A stretch of DNA of 53,514 nt from an uncultured Vampirovibrio sp. (GCA_910583725.1 CAJTXZ010000021.1:1-53514), one strand, 5' to 3'. Shown: positions 8,478-17,695, counted from the first letter of the stretch. Notes: generated by a model not told the origin, from the sequence alone. Made by a program: numbers and translations.

Positions 8478-8618
8478 CTACTTATCATCTTCTTTAATTC
8501 TTTTTTTCCAGGTCCCATTATGTATGCTGGCCCAAATAGCAAGCCCGAACAAGAATAAAACCGTTAAAAAATTTATAGGCGTGTCATATCTTGGGTCTAT
8601 GACCAAAAAATCAAACAT
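8478..8618 (-). CDS. 46-aa single-pass membrane microprotein
   Basis: From the ATG at 8618, with AGGAG 8 bases upstream, the frame encodes a short head (MFDFLVIDPRYD), one hydrophobic helix (FLTVLFLFGLAIWAS) and a charged tail ending KRIKEDDK. It starts 12 bases after the stop of the two-pass gene at 8631-8876 and is the counterpart of the 32-aa gene at 7534. No family is recognised. Confidence 0.6.
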   Translation of the reverse strand: MFDFLVIDPRYDTPINFLTVLFLFGLAIWASIHNGTWKKRIKEDDK

Positions 8619-8630
8619 CCATATCTCCTT

Positions 8631-8876
8631 CTATTTTTTGCGCAAATATTTTCTAATATTTGCGTTAATATTGTAAAAATCCCTGATTAAAACTATTGCA
8701 AAATAAACGCCTACGGTAATCAGGGCAAATTTAAGTGCAATATTCGGCAATAGCAGCGCACCGCAAACCCCGCCTATGAGCACAATAAGGGCACTTACAA
8801 CCAGCTGTCTTTGCGAAATCAAATCTTTAATATTTAATTCCAAAATCTTTAATTCTTCTTCATCCATAACCAACAT
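8631..8876 (-). CDS. Small membrane protein, two transmembrane segments
   Basis: 81 aa from the ATG at 8876, or 78 from the next ATG at 8867. Neither has a clear ribosome site. An acidic head (MDEEELKILEL) precedes two hydrophobic segments at about 25-43 and 47-65 and a basic tail (KYLRKK). The layout and the E-E-L-x-I start resemble the protein at 7307. It is the first gene of a two-gene operon with the 46-aa protein. Confidence 0.65.
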   Translation of the reverse strand: MLVMDEEELKILELNIKDLISQRQLVVSALIVLIGGVCGALLLPNIALKFALITVGVYFAIVLIRDFYNINANIRKYLRKK

Positions 8877-9068
8877 TATAACTTTGTTTTAGGCCTTTGT
8901 AAATTTTATTAAGGAATATAGTTTTATCTAACAGAGTTTTTATATTTTAAGCAAAAAAATCCAAAGAACAGCCTTAAGACAAGATTTTCAAGGTGAAAAA
9001 TTTTTAGCGCCGCAAAATATATTAATCAATTGTTAATTTTTGTAACAAAGGAGTGGAGTGCTGCTTAT

Positions 9069-9096
9069 TTGTGCACTTAAAATTATATGGTATAAT
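9069..9096 (+). promoter_or_regulatory. Promoter upstream of the aminotransferase gene
   Basis: TTGTGC and TATAAT are 16 bases apart. The predicted start near 9103 leaves a leader of about 110 bases that holds a six-codon reading frame and a hairpin. A TTTTTGTAACAAAGG stretch at 9037-9050 resembles the box upstream of the gene at 492. Confidence 0.5.
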
Positions 9097-9141
9097 TTTT
9101 TTGTTGAATAATTCATACATATAGCATAGTTCGAGGAAGAT

Positions 9142-9184
9142 ATGAAGCCTAAAGCCCCTTAAAACAGGGTTTAGAACTCTTTTT
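9142..9184 (+). promoter_or_regulatory. Possible leader peptide and attenuator-like hairpin
   Basis: GAGGAAG lies just before an ATG that opens a six-codon frame, MKPKAP, ending in TAA at 9162. A stem overlaps its end: CTAAA-g-CCC (9149-9157) pairs with GGGTTTAG (9167-9174), and TCTTTTT follows. This arrangement looks like translation-coupled attenuation, but the peptide has only two Lys codons and the stem is short. Not certain. Confidence 0.3.
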
Positions 9185-9214
9185 GAACTTGCAATATAAG
9201 ATAAGGAAAAACAG

Positions 9215-10477
9215 ATGGAAAACACTGCGATTGATTTTAAAGGCCATTTTAATGACTGCGTTCAAACCCTTGAAACCTACATTATGTTTCAAATCAAGCA
9301 AAGAACGCTCGAATTAACCGATGAGCTAACTGCAAAGGGCAGAAAGCCGATTGCACTATCCATGGGTGCGCCGGTTGATATGGTACCTCAGTTTGCAATT
9401 GATACCTTAAAAAATTGCCTTGATGAGCCTTCTATTCACACATATTCTACGCCTAAGGGCGAAAAATATTTCTTAAATGCAGTGTCAGAAAGGATGAAAA
9501 CCCGCTTTGGCGTTGATATCAACCCGAATAGCGAAGTGTTTTCTTTAATCGGCTCAAAAGAAGGTATAGCAAACCTTATCAGGGAATTAATTAACCCGAA
9601 TTCAGAAATTAAAAACAAAGATATAATTCTTGTGCCAGACCCCGGATATGCCTCATACGGAGAGATGGTAAAAGCCTCCGGGGGCTTGGCTTTTGGGCTT
9701 CCTCTCACAAAAGAAAATAACTATATGCCTGATTTAGAACTGGTTTTGGAACAACTGAAAAAAGACGGTCTAAACCCTAATAAAATCAAGGCTCTTGTAA
9801 TTAATTATCCGAATAACCCGCTTGGCGCAACGGCTGACGCTGAATATTTACAAAAATGCGTTGATTTTTGCATCAAACATCAGATAATTTTAATTTCAGA
9901 TAATGCTTATTCTGAAATTTATTTTGATGAAAAAGACAGGCCAATCAGCGCTTTGCAGATGAAAAACGCCAAGGATGTAACGGTCGAATTTCACAGCTTT
10001 TCAAAGCCCTATGCTATGACGGGCTGGCGTATCGGCTGGGTTTGCGGCAACAGCCAGATTATATCAATGTTTGGAAAATTAAAGTCCACAATTGATACAG
10101 GCATATTCAAGGCGCTGCAATTGACTGCGGCAAAATTACTAAATTCAAAAGAGGGCAATGAGTACATTAAAGAGGCCAACAAAAAATTAAAAATAAAGAT
10201 TGATAATTTTGTCAAGGGGCTGAAAGAGCTTGGCTGGCAAGGAATTGAGACACCCAAGGCAACGTTTTATTTGTGGATAAAAATTCCTCCAAGATATAAT
10301 GAAGATGCAAAAAAATTCTGCACTGATTTGCTTGAAAAGTCAGGCATAGTGGCTGTTCCAGGGGATGCATTCGGCACAAACGGCAAAGGATATGTAAGAT
10401 TGTCGGTTGTAGCATCTAATGAAGCCTTAAACACAGTAATAGAGCGTATGAAACAGGATGGACACAGGTATAACTAG
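9215..10477 (+). CDS. Class I/II aminotransferase, probably LL-diaminopimelate aminotransferase type
   Basis: 420 aa, fold-type I PLP enzyme. The cofactor lysine is K264 in SFSKPYAMTGWRIGW. The NYPNNPLGA segment, the ISDNAYSEIYFD segment and the C-terminal arginine region (YVRLSVVA) are all intact. The overall form resembles DapL, which converts tetrahydrodipicolinate and glutamate to LL-diaminopimelate in cyanobacteria and relatives. An alanine or aspartate aminotransferase of the same subgroup is possible, so no symbol is given. The ribosome site is AAGGA, about 10 bases upstream. The hisH gene follows 23 bases later, probably in the same transcript. Confidence 0.8.
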   Translation: MENTAIDFKGHFNDCVQTLETYIMFQIKQRTLELTDELTAKGRKPIALSMGAPVDMVPQFAIDTLKNCLDEPSIHTYSTPKGEKYFLNAVSERMKTRFGVDINPNSEVFSLIGSKEGIANLIRELINPNSEIKNKDIILVPDPGYASYGEMVKASGGLAFGLPLTKENNYMPDLELVLEQLKKDGLNPNKIKALVINYPNNPLGATADAEYLQKCVDFCIKHQIILISDNAYSEIYFDEKDRPISALQMKNAKDVTVEFHSFSKPYAMTGWRIGWVCGNSQIISMFGKLKSTIDTGIFKALQLTAAKLLNSKEGNEYIKEANKKLKIKIDNFVKGLKELGWQGIETPKATFYLWIKIPPRYNEDAKKFCTDLLEKSGIVAVPGDAFGTNGKGYVRLSVVASNEALNTVIERMKQDGHRYN

Positions 10478-10500
10478 TGCTATGAGCGGGTTTTAGATAT

Positions 10501-11103
10501 ATGAAAAAACCAAACGTTGCAATAATAGATTATGGCGCAGGAAACGTGAAAAGCCTTGGCAATATGCTCTCTTACCTTGATGTGCCTTATAAAATTACAG
10601 ATGAGCCTGTTGAAATAAAAAAGGCTGACAGGGTTATTTTCCCTGGGCAAGGGCATTTTGCGCAGGCTATGGAAAAGTTAAATTCCAAAAATATGGCGCC
10701 TTTTATACAGGACATTGTTTCTGATGGCAAAATTTTTCTTGGGATTTGTCTTGGGCTGCAAGTGTTATTTGAAACATCCGAAGAAGCGCCCGACACAAGG
10801 GGTTTAGGAATTTTTAAGGGCGGGGTTAAAAAATTTCAAACCGGCAAAACCCCGCAGATAGGCTGGAATAAGATAAAAACCACACAAAACAACTATTTTC
10901 TTTCCGATGATTATTTTTATTTTGTGAATTCTTATTATGTTTGTCCTGAAAATCAAGATATAATAAGCTCTTTTGCTGATTATCATATAAATTTCTGCGC
11001 AAGTGTTGAGTTTCAAAACATCACAGCAGTGCAATTTCACCCGGAAAAGAGCTCAAATGCGGGCGTAAAATTCTTTAAAAAGTGGCTGGGACAAGGGTTT
11101 TAA
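10501..11103 (+). CDS. hisH: Imidazole glycerol phosphate synthase, glutaminase subunit
   Basis: 200 aa, class I glutamine amidotransferase. The catalytic triad is visible: C83 in GICLGLQ, H180 and E182 in QFHPEKS. The start IIDYGAGNVKSLGNML and the oxyanion-loop region FPGQGHF are characteristic of HisH. It releases ammonia from glutamine and channels it to HisF to make IGP and AICAR in histidine synthesis. No other his gene is in the window, so the pathway is scattered in this genome. It is downstream of the aminotransferase in a likely two-gene operon. Confidence 0.92.
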   Translation: MKKPNVAIIDYGAGNVKSLGNMLSYLDVPYKITDEPVEIKKADRVIFPGQGHFAQAMEKLNSKNMAPFIQDIVSDGKIFLGICLGLQVLFETSEEAPDTRGLGIFKGGVKKFQTGKTPQIGWNKIKTTQNNYFLSDDYFYFVNSYYVCPENQDIISSFADYHINFCASVEFQNITAVQFHPEKSSNAGVKFFKKWLGQGF

Positions 11104-11918
11104 AAATAAAAAATCCTGAAAGCATTTAAGTGTACAGATATAGCGCGTATTAATTGTTGCAAAACCCTGGAAAAGCCTAGGTTTTACGTATTTTTTAGTG
11201 AATTTTATAATGAGACTTGAACAAGAAAAGCTCACAAGGATATAATTAAAGGGCCAAAATGCGCTTTATTACAGGTTATTGCGGATAATGATAAGTTAAG
11301 ATACAGTAATAGCAAATATTTTAGCCATCGGGTATCCTCAGAATGCCTAATGAATAAGTGCTTTTGGCCTTTTAAAGATAGAAAGCGACAAAAAACATTT
11401 TATAACAAGCATTTTAGACGTGCAGAAAAGCCGAAATGCAGCAGCTATAAGATTTTATAGGGTTTATTTTGAAATTATTTTTTATATGCTGAAATACAAA
11501 ACGGCAAATATATGCCTATTGCAAGGGTTTACAGATATCTATAGACGTGAAATAGACTTATAATAGGGCAATACAGGGTTTAAAATTGGAAAAATACTTA
11601 TACAGAAAGAGTTTCAGACCATGAAAACGGCTAAAAGCAGTACGCATAAAGTGTTTTTGCCGCATATTAAAAAAGCAATAACAGAGAATGACTAAAAGCC
11701 GGGCAATAAAAATCTGCACGTATGCAGGCAAATTTTTGCATGAAAAAATGTGAGCCCTCAAAATCTTTTTTATCCCGCCCAAAATTTTTATATCGCAACC
11801 CCGAATAAAGATGGCAGGTGGTTTTGCTGACTCACATTATTATTTTAGCGTATGTTAAACATACTTTTATCGCACAGGAGAATTAATTATATAGAATTAG
11901 TTTCTTAAAATGCAAGCC
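11104..11918. other. 815-base intergenic region, no gene seen
   Basis: This is the longest gene-free stretch in the window, between hisH and the convergent tcdA. It is AT-rich, with frames that are short, lack ribosome sites and have no recognisable protein similarity. I saw no tRNA, no repeat and no strong hairpin. A TATAAT near 11560 has no matching -35. It may be decayed former coding sequence. Confidence 0.5.
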
Positions 11919-12803
11919 CTATAAGGATTTTTGGCTTTTTGCGCTTAAAAAATTTTCATAAAAAATTTTTATAATATAATTTGCCATTAAATATCCGCAA
12001 ACAGCAGGCACTATAGGGGTTGAGGCCGGTGTAAATTTGGTAAATTCAAGTGTATCGCCGTTTTCAAGCGTTACAGTTTCAACATTCCTGATTTTCCTTT
12101 CACTGTGCGGCTTTTCAGTGCTTGAAACCGCCATTAAACCACTTGTAAGGCCTGCATATTTTTCTAATTTATGAAGTACATTTTTTGTAAAACTATCTTT
12201 GCCATTCATCTGCCGAATGTCTGAAATGTCTGCCACATAAAGCTTTGAGGCGTCCATTCTGTTTCCTGCACCAAAGGATGAAATAATTTTTATATCATTT
12301 TCTTTGGCAAATTTTATTAATTCAATTTTTGATTTTACGGTATCAATGGCGTCAACAATAAAATGGGGCTCAGTCAAAAAGCCTTGCTGTACCTTGTTTT
12401 GGGGCACTGTATCGGAAGAATTCTTGTATGCTCCTATGGTCTTTGGATATTTTTTTATGGCAAAATCACCCGAAAATACGGCATTTTTAGCGCTTTCTGT
12501 GAAAAATCCGTCATAAATCTTAACATTAATATCAGGATTAATGTTAAGAAGTCTTTTTTTAAAAACATCGGTTTTTTTTAGGCCCACAGTGGAATTTAGG
12601 GCTATTAGCTGCCTGTTTATGTTTGATTTTGAAATCGTATCAAAATCTACAATCAAAAAATACCCGATACCGGCTCTGGCTAAGGCTTCCAGGGCAAAGC
12701 CGCCAACGCCACCAAGCCCGAATACCGCTACCTTTAAACCGGCTAAATACTCCTGAAACTCTTTGCCCCAGTATAGTTCATTACGTGAAAAAATGGTATC
12801 CAT
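11919..12803 (-). CDS. tcdA: tRNA threonylcarbamoyladenosine dehydratase (TcdA/CsdL, ThiF-E1 fold)
   Basis: 294 aa. The start RNELYWGKEFQEYL is followed by the E1-type ATP-binding Rossmann motif VAVFGLGGVGGFALEALARAGIG and by the DFDTISKSNINRQ segment, the usual TcdA pattern. The VDAIDTVKSK region and GAGNRMDASK follow. It uses ATP to cyclise t6A to ct6A at position 37 of ANN-decoding tRNAs. An insert of roughly 25 polar residues (about 115-140) separates the two halves of the E1 fold and is not usual. tsaC, which makes the t6A precursor, lies elsewhere in the window at 33202. Confidence 0.85.
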   Translation of the reverse strand: MDTIFSRNELYWGKEFQEYLAGLKVAVFGLGGVGGFALEALARAGIGYFLIVDFDTISKSNINRQLIALNSTVGLKKTDVFKKRLLNINPDINVKIYDGFFTESAKNAVFSGDFAIKKYPKTIGAYKNSSDTVPQNKVQQGFLTEPHFIVDAIDTVKSKIELIKFAKENDIKIISSFGAGNRMDASKLYVADISDIRQMNGKDSFTKNVLHKLEKYAGLTSGLMAVSSTEKPHSERKIRNVETVTLENGDTLEFTKFTPASTPIVPAVCGYLMANYIIKIFYENFLSAKSQKSL

Positions 12804-12961
12804 AAAATTTTAACGAAGTCTCCAAACTTTACAATCTTTACATTAATTTTAAAATATTTGAGAAAAAAATTCCATACAACTATAATTATTTGGAGACTGT
12901 TAGCCTGACAAGACCTGCCCCACAGCCTTTCGAGTGTTATAAATCAACAAATATAGTGTTC

Positions 12962-13801
12962 TTACCCTTTTACAGCGCCTTCATTTGTGCCTTGGATAAA
13001 ATATTTTTGAAGGGAAAGGAAGAAAATCAAAATCGGGACTATTGATATCATTGAACCTGCTGCTACAAGCCTGTAGTTTGCGCTAAATGCGCCTTGCAGG
13101 TTATTTATGCCGACAGGAAGGGTAAAAAGTGTATCTTTTGTTAAGATTATGCTTGGCCACAAAAATTCACCCCAGCTGCCTATAAAGGTAAATATGGCAA
13201 GAACAGCCAGAGATGGCTTTATCAGGGGCACAAGAACCTTTGCAAAAATTTGAAATGAATTACAGCCATCAATTACGGCAGATTCTTCAAGTTCTCTTGG
13301 AATGCCCAAAAATGCTTGTCTTAGAAGGAATATGCCGAATGCATTAACCGCAAAAGGTAATATGAGGCCAAGATAGCCGGCAAAATTACTGTAAGTATCG
13401 GTCAAGTGCAGCTTTAGGGTAATTATATAGATTGGAAGCATAATAGCTTGGAAAGGGACCATAATTGTGGCAAGGATTGCAAAGAAGGCAAAATCTTTCC
13501 CCTTAAATTCCATCCTGGCAAGGGGATAAGCCGCAAGCGCTGAAAATATAAGGTTCAAAACAACCGTAAAAAACGCCACAATAAAGCTGTTTATAGCGTA
13601 TCCTACGATAGGGACAAGGGTTAATACCATCTTAAAATTTTCAATGGTAAAATCTTCCGGAATAAAGACGGGCGGATACTGGAAAATATTCTCAAGCGGG
13701 CCTTTAAGGGCGGTTGATGTAAGCCACAAAAAGGGCAAAAGGCATAAAAAGCACACTATGATTAATGTTATATGAATAAAAATACCCTTAATGTGTTTCA
13801 T
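12962..13801 (-). CDS. Carbohydrate ABC transporter permease, MalG/UgpE type
   Basis: 279 aa with six predicted membrane helices. The EAA loop that contacts the ATPase is clear: EESAVIDGCNSFQIFAKVLVP, about residues 175-195. It has the short N-terminus typical of the MalG-type partner (CUT1 family). AAGG lies 8 bases before the ATG. It starts 42 bases after the stop of the MalF-type gene and forms a two-gene operon with it. No binding protein or ATPase gene is adjacent, so the rest of the transporter must be encoded elsewhere. The substrate is unknown but probably a sugar or glycerol phosphate. Confidence 0.88.
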   Translation of the reverse strand: MKHIKGIFIHITLIIVCFLCLLPFLWLTSTALKGPLENIFQYPPVFIPEDFTIENFKMVLTLVPIVGYAINSFIVAFFTVVLNLIFSALAAYPLARMEFKGKDFAFFAILATIMVPFQAIMLPIYIITLKLHLTDTYSNFAGYLGLILPFAVNAFGIFLLRQAFLGIPRELEESAVIDGCNSFQIFAKVLVPLIKPSLAVLAIFTFIGSWGEFLWPSIILTKDTLFTLPVGINNLQGAFSANYRLVAAGSMISIVPILIFFLSLQKYFIQGTNEGAVKG

Positions 13802-13843
13802 TATTATACCTTATAAGCACTATTACCATACAAAAACCACCAA

Positions 13844-14728
13844 CTACAGCCCATATTTCTTTCTTTCAAAACAAAATATGTTAATTATTGAAAATATCAT
13901 AACAACAACAAGCAAAACAACACACGCAGCGGATGCGAGGCCTATATCAAGGTTTTCAAAGGCCCTCTCGTAGATATAATAAACGATTGTCTTTGTAGAA
14001 TCCAGGGGACCGCCTTTTGTCATAATATAGATTTCAACAAAAACCTTGAGGGCTGAAATGGCGCTTATTGTTGAAACAAGGGCAATTGTCGGCATAAGAT
14101 GGGGAATTGTTACTGTCATATGTTTTTGAAATTCGCTTGCACCGTCAATTTCCGCTGCTTCATACAATTCTCTTGGCACGCTCATTAAGGAAGCAAGATA
14201 AATCATCATATAATAGCCAACCCCTTTAAATATTGTAACAAGGGCAACTGAGACCATTGCTACCTTCGGGCTTGAAAGCCAGTCTATTGCAGGCAAATGA
14301 ATGATTTCCAAAAAATAATTCAAAAGGCCTTTTGGTGCATAGAGCCATTTAAAGGCAATGGCCACAACAACAATTGACACCACGACAGGCAGGTAAATTA
14401 TTAACTTATATAAAGTTTTACCCCTTATTTTTTGATTTATAAGAATTGCAAGAAATAGCGGAAAAACGACTAAAAACGGGGTGGTGAGAGCCAAAAACCA
14501 AAATGTATTAAATAAAGATTTTATGAATACAGGGGAATGATAAAGCTCCTTATAATTAGACAGGGTGCCAAAGACGGGATTATAAATATCTGTTGAATAA
14601 TCCTGAAAACTATATATCATTGTTTGAAAAAAGGGTATGAAAAAAAACAGCAGCAAAAGCAGCGCTGCAGGCAGCAAAAACAGATATGGCGTTCTTTTTA
14701 GTGTATTTTGAATATAGTTTTGCTTCAT
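13844..14728 (-). CDS. Carbohydrate ABC transporter permease, MalF/UgpA type
   Basis: 294 aa with six predicted membrane helices. The EAA loop reads ELYEAAEIDGASEFQKHMTV. It has the N-terminal LPAALLLLLFFFIPF helix common in CUT1 permeases of the MalF/UgpA type. It is the first gene of the pair with the MalG-type permease. The divergent gene at 14922 shares its upstream region. Confidence 0.88.
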   Translation of the reverse strand: MKQNYIQNTLKRTPYLFLLPAALLLLLFFFIPFFQTMIYSFQDYSTDIYNPVFGTLSNYKELYHSPVFIKSLFNTFWFLALTTPFLVVFPLFLAILINQKIRGKTLYKLIIYLPVVVSIVVVAIAFKWLYAPKGLLNYFLEIIHLPAIDWLSSPKVAMVSVALVTIFKGVGYYMMIYLASLMSVPRELYEAAEIDGASEFQKHMTVTIPHLMPTIALVSTISAISALKVFVEIYIMTKGGPLDSTKTIVYYIYERAFENLDIGLASAACVVLLVVVMIFSIINIFCFERKKYGL

Positions 14729-14921
14729 ATTCTTAATAATAATCTAATGTTAACAAAAATTAAACATTTATACCCTTTTTTCAACTGTTTGGGCGGTTTT
14801 GTAAAGTATTATTTCATTTTCTTAAGAAATATGATATAATTTAGCAAGAAAAATCTATTTTGTGTTTTATATTAATGTACGCTTAACTAAAAATGTGTGT
14901 TGTATAGGAGGAAAGTCTGCC

Positions 14922-15119
14922 ATGATAGAACCTATTTCCTGCAGAACTTCAATGAGCTTTACCGGGAATAATACTGTTTCAGCGCCAAATAATGCTGATT
15001 TTTCAAACCTGAGTACTAAAGATGCTTACCTTCAAACGGTTAATAATGTTGCCCAAACAAAGGCACAGTTTATGGCTGCACCTGAGGGGGTTGGGAACAA
15101 CCTTAATTATCAGGCATAA
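14922..15119 (+). CDS. 65-aa protein carrying the N-terminal SFTGN motif
   Basis: The start is decided by AGGAGG ten bases upstream. The protein is short, polar and low in complexity. It has no signal peptide or membrane helix, and residues 10-16 (MSFTGNN) show the F-x-G motif found near the N-terminus of five larger proteins in this window. Apart from the motif it is rich in N, A, S, Q and T. Similarity is limited to this motif, so it could be a free carrier of the signal, a small secreted protein, or a truncated relative. Function unknown. Confidence 0.7.
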   Translation: MIEPISCRTSMSFTGNNTVSAPNNADFSNLSTKDAYLQTVNNVAQTKAQFMAAPEGVGNNLNYQA

Positions 15120-15265
15120 ATTTTATATATAATCTGAATAATTCATCCGGGCGCATACACGGATGGGATGTTAGGATGCCTTTTTGCTTTATCTTGTTAA
15201 AAATATTTTCTTTGGCTATATAGATACATATAAAATGCATATAGATTTTTTAAGAATTTAATGCT

Positions 15266-16477
15266 TTAAATATAGCCAATTGGAATAACATCAACATCGG
15301 CGCTCAGCGGGTAGTCCTCCTTTGACAAGCACACAACAACGCCATGACCAAGCCTGTCTTTTGGAATTACCGAAAAATTTTTGATTGCTGCTTTATCCGG
15401 ATTTGAAGTTTTTTTAATTTCAACAGGGTATAATTTTCCATCTTTTTCGATTATTGCATCAATTTCTTTTTTATCTTTGTCGCGATAATAATATATAGGC
15501 GGATTTTTGCCATTATGCTTATAGCTTTTTATTATTTCCGACATAACAAATGTTTCAAAAAAGCTGCCAGACATTGCTCCCTCTTCAAGAACCCCGCTAT
15601 TGCTCCAGCCCGTTAAATAAGCGCATAAGCCCGTATCTAAAAAATAAACCTTGGGACTTTTAATTATCCTTTTGTTTATATTATTAAAGTAAGGTTCAAG
15701 CAAAAAAACGATATTTGAAGAAACTAAGACAGACAACCAGGACTTTGCTGTTGGTTGCGAAATTCCAACTTCATTTGCAACCTCAGAATAATTAATGACC
15801 TGGCCCGTTCTGGCTGCTATAACTTTAATAAATTTTAAGAAAGTCATCTCGTTTGACACAGCATTTAAATCTTTAATATCACGTTCAATATAGGTTTGGA
15901 CATATGAACTATAGAATATCTCCCAATCAACACCGGTATCGGTATTTATTTGAGGATATGACCCCCGCCAGATGATTTCATATATATCTTTAAGATTATA
16001 TGCTTTGGATGTTTTTCTTTTTTCTATTAATTCATTCTTATCTGGCAAAAAAGGATTATAATAGGGTTTAGCTCTAAGTTCGTTAAGCGAAAAACCCATA
16101 AGATTTACGATGCCAACGCGCCCGGCGAGACTTTCTGAAACATTTTTCATCATATTAAACTGCTGAGAGCCCGTAAGCCAATACTGTCCCTTGGAATTGC
16201 TTTCATCAGTTACCATTTTAATATATTGTAAAAGATTTGGCGCATATTGTATCTCATCAATGATGAGAGGGGGTGTGTACCTTTCCAAAAAAAGCTGCGG
16301 TTCGTTTATTGCAAGCTCTCGTATATTAGGATTGTCAAGGGTGACATATGCCATATCAGGAGAGCATTTTTTTAGTAATGTACTTTTGCCCACTTGTCTT
16401 GCCCCAGTTACCAACAATACCTTAAAGTGTTTATGTATCTGCTTTATGACTTTTTCTGCCGTACGGTTTAAATACAT
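15266..16477 (-). CDS. AAA_14/DUF4143 family ATPase
   Basis: 403 aa from the ATG at 16477. A TTG six codons upstream is also open but has no ribosome site. The N-terminal AAA-like domain has Walker A GARQVGKST and Walker B PLIIDEIQYAP. A winged-helix-like segment (INYSEVANEVGISQPT) is followed by a C-terminal DUF4143 part with a PD-(D/E)xK-like core: E/D-I-DAI, then VEIKK. The family is common and widespread in gut bacteria, often mobile or toxin-like by association, but its role is not known. There is no partner gene; it is flanked by short gene-free stretches. Confidence 0.85.
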   Translation of the reverse strand: MYLNRTAEKVIKQIHKHFKVLLVTGARQVGKSTLLKKCSPDMAYVTLDNPNIRELAINEPQLFLERYTPPLIIDEIQYAPNLLQYIKMVTDESNSKGQYWLTGSQQFNMMKNVSESLAGRVGIVNLMGFSLNELRAKPYYNPFLPDKNELIEKRKTSKAYNLKDIYEIIWRGSYPQINTDTGVDWEIFYSSYVQTYIERDIKDLNAVSNEMTFLKFIKVIAARTGQVINYSEVANEVGISQPTAKSWLSVLVSSNIVFLLEPYFNNINKRIIKSPKVYFLDTGLCAYLTGWSNSGVLEEGAMSGSFFETFVMSEIIKSYKHNGKNPPIYYYRDKDKKEIDAIIEKDGKLYPVEIKKTSNPDKAAIKNFSVIPKDRLGHGVVVCLSKEDYPLSADVDVIPIGYI

Positions 16478-16663
16478 AATCTTCGACCAATTCAAAATAC
16501 AATTTTAGATTAGCCGGAATTGAGAAAAAAGTCAACCCCCCTCTCTCTCTTCTGAAGATACAGTAACGCGCAGAGGTTTGTTAGCTGCTTGCATTAATTA
16601 CATTCTAGCAAAGTACAAATTACGCCTCACAGCCATTCCCTACTATAAATGGCATTTAGGCGT

Positions 16664-17695
16664 TTACCTCACAAACAATGATTTAAATGCGCGCTTTAGC
16701 GTATAAAAATCTATTGAAAAAATTACGGCAAATATCATTTTTTTGACATTCAGAGGGTTAAACCTTGATACAAAATAATCATAGTTTTTAAAGATGAATT
16801 TTAATATATCAAAGCGTATTCTTTTATTGTATCCTACGTAAAGTTTGACACAATCAGGTTTTAGGTATCTAAAGTTTCCAATGACAGGGTTTGCACTTGA
16901 AAGGTTTGTTTTATGGCGTCTGTAGGCAAATAACGGGGCTGATATTACAGCAGAGCCGCCTATTAGGTGCAAAAATGTAAATGCAATTTTATCGGCACCT
17001 TTTTTCCAATCTTTGGGGGTTGGGTATCTTAAAAGAAACTCAGCAGCGCTTTTTCGCATCATGGCTGAGGTTGTAGGCCCCCAGGCCCAGTTTCCGAATT
17101 TTACGCTTTTATTGTCTAAAACTTTTACATCAAAATCATTTATTTTATTTTGGATATCAAATATTTCATCTTCATCCCCCAGGTGCGCCTTAAAATCAGA
17201 GTTTTGATAGCCTGATGAAGCAAGGGAAACAAGGGAGTGCACTGTAGAATTTTCATCAATTTCAAACTGGCCTGCTGATGTGAAGGCGACAGATGTATTC
17301 ATATGCGTCATTATGTGACACATTAAATAATCCGGCATAAGGACGTCATCAGCATCTATAAGGCACACAAATTCACCGGTTGCAATTTTAAGCCCTTCCA
17401 AAAAGGAGCCAAACTGGCCCAAATTTGTATCATTATGGATTACTTTGTATTTTTTTTCTGAAATTTTAACTTTTCTAAAGAATTTGCTTATAAAATTGCC
17501 GTTTATAAGATTATCAAGGTATTCTTCGGTTTCATCAAATGAAGCGTCATTTACGATAATTACTTCAAAATTTTTATAGGTTTGGTTTTCAATACTCTCA
17601 ATTAAATCAGGCAGATATTTTGCAAGGTTAAAGCAGGTAATAATAATACTTACCTTTGGTTTTTTAAGTATTTTTTCAAATAAAACATTTTGCAT
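16664..17695 (-). CDS. Glycosyltransferase family 2
   Basis: 343 aa. The GT-A fold starts at residue 14 (VSIIITCFNLAKYLPDLIES), followed by IVNDASFDET, and the metal-binding DxD in LIDADDVLMPDYL. There is no C-terminal membrane region, so it acts in the cytoplasm or at the inner face of the membrane. No ribosome site is visible before the ATG. It is not in a cluster; the next gene on the left is the unrelated ATPase. Donor and acceptor sugars cannot be inferred. Confidence 0.85.
   Translation of the reverse strand: MQNVLFEKILKKPKVSIIITCFNLAKYLPDLIESIENQTYKNFEVIIVNDASFDETEEYLDNLINGNFISKFFRKVKISEKKYKVIHNDTNLGQFGSFLEGLKIATGEFVCLIDADDVLMPDYLMCHIMTHMNTSVAFTSAGQFEIDENSTVHSLVSLASSGYQNSDFKAHLGDEDEIFDIQNKINDFDVKVLDNKSVKFGNWAWGPTTSAMMRKSAAEFLLRYPTPKDWKKGADKIAFTFLHLIGGSAVISAPLFAYRRHKTNLSSANPVIGNFRYLKPDCVKLYVGYNKRIRFDILKFIFKNYDYFVSRFNPLNVKKMIFAVIFSIDFYTLKRAFKSLFVR

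Noticed and set aside
11558..11782. A 74-codon minus-strand frame in the long gap.
   Set aside because: No ribosome site, and an unbalanced composition rich in Phe, Leu and Cys.
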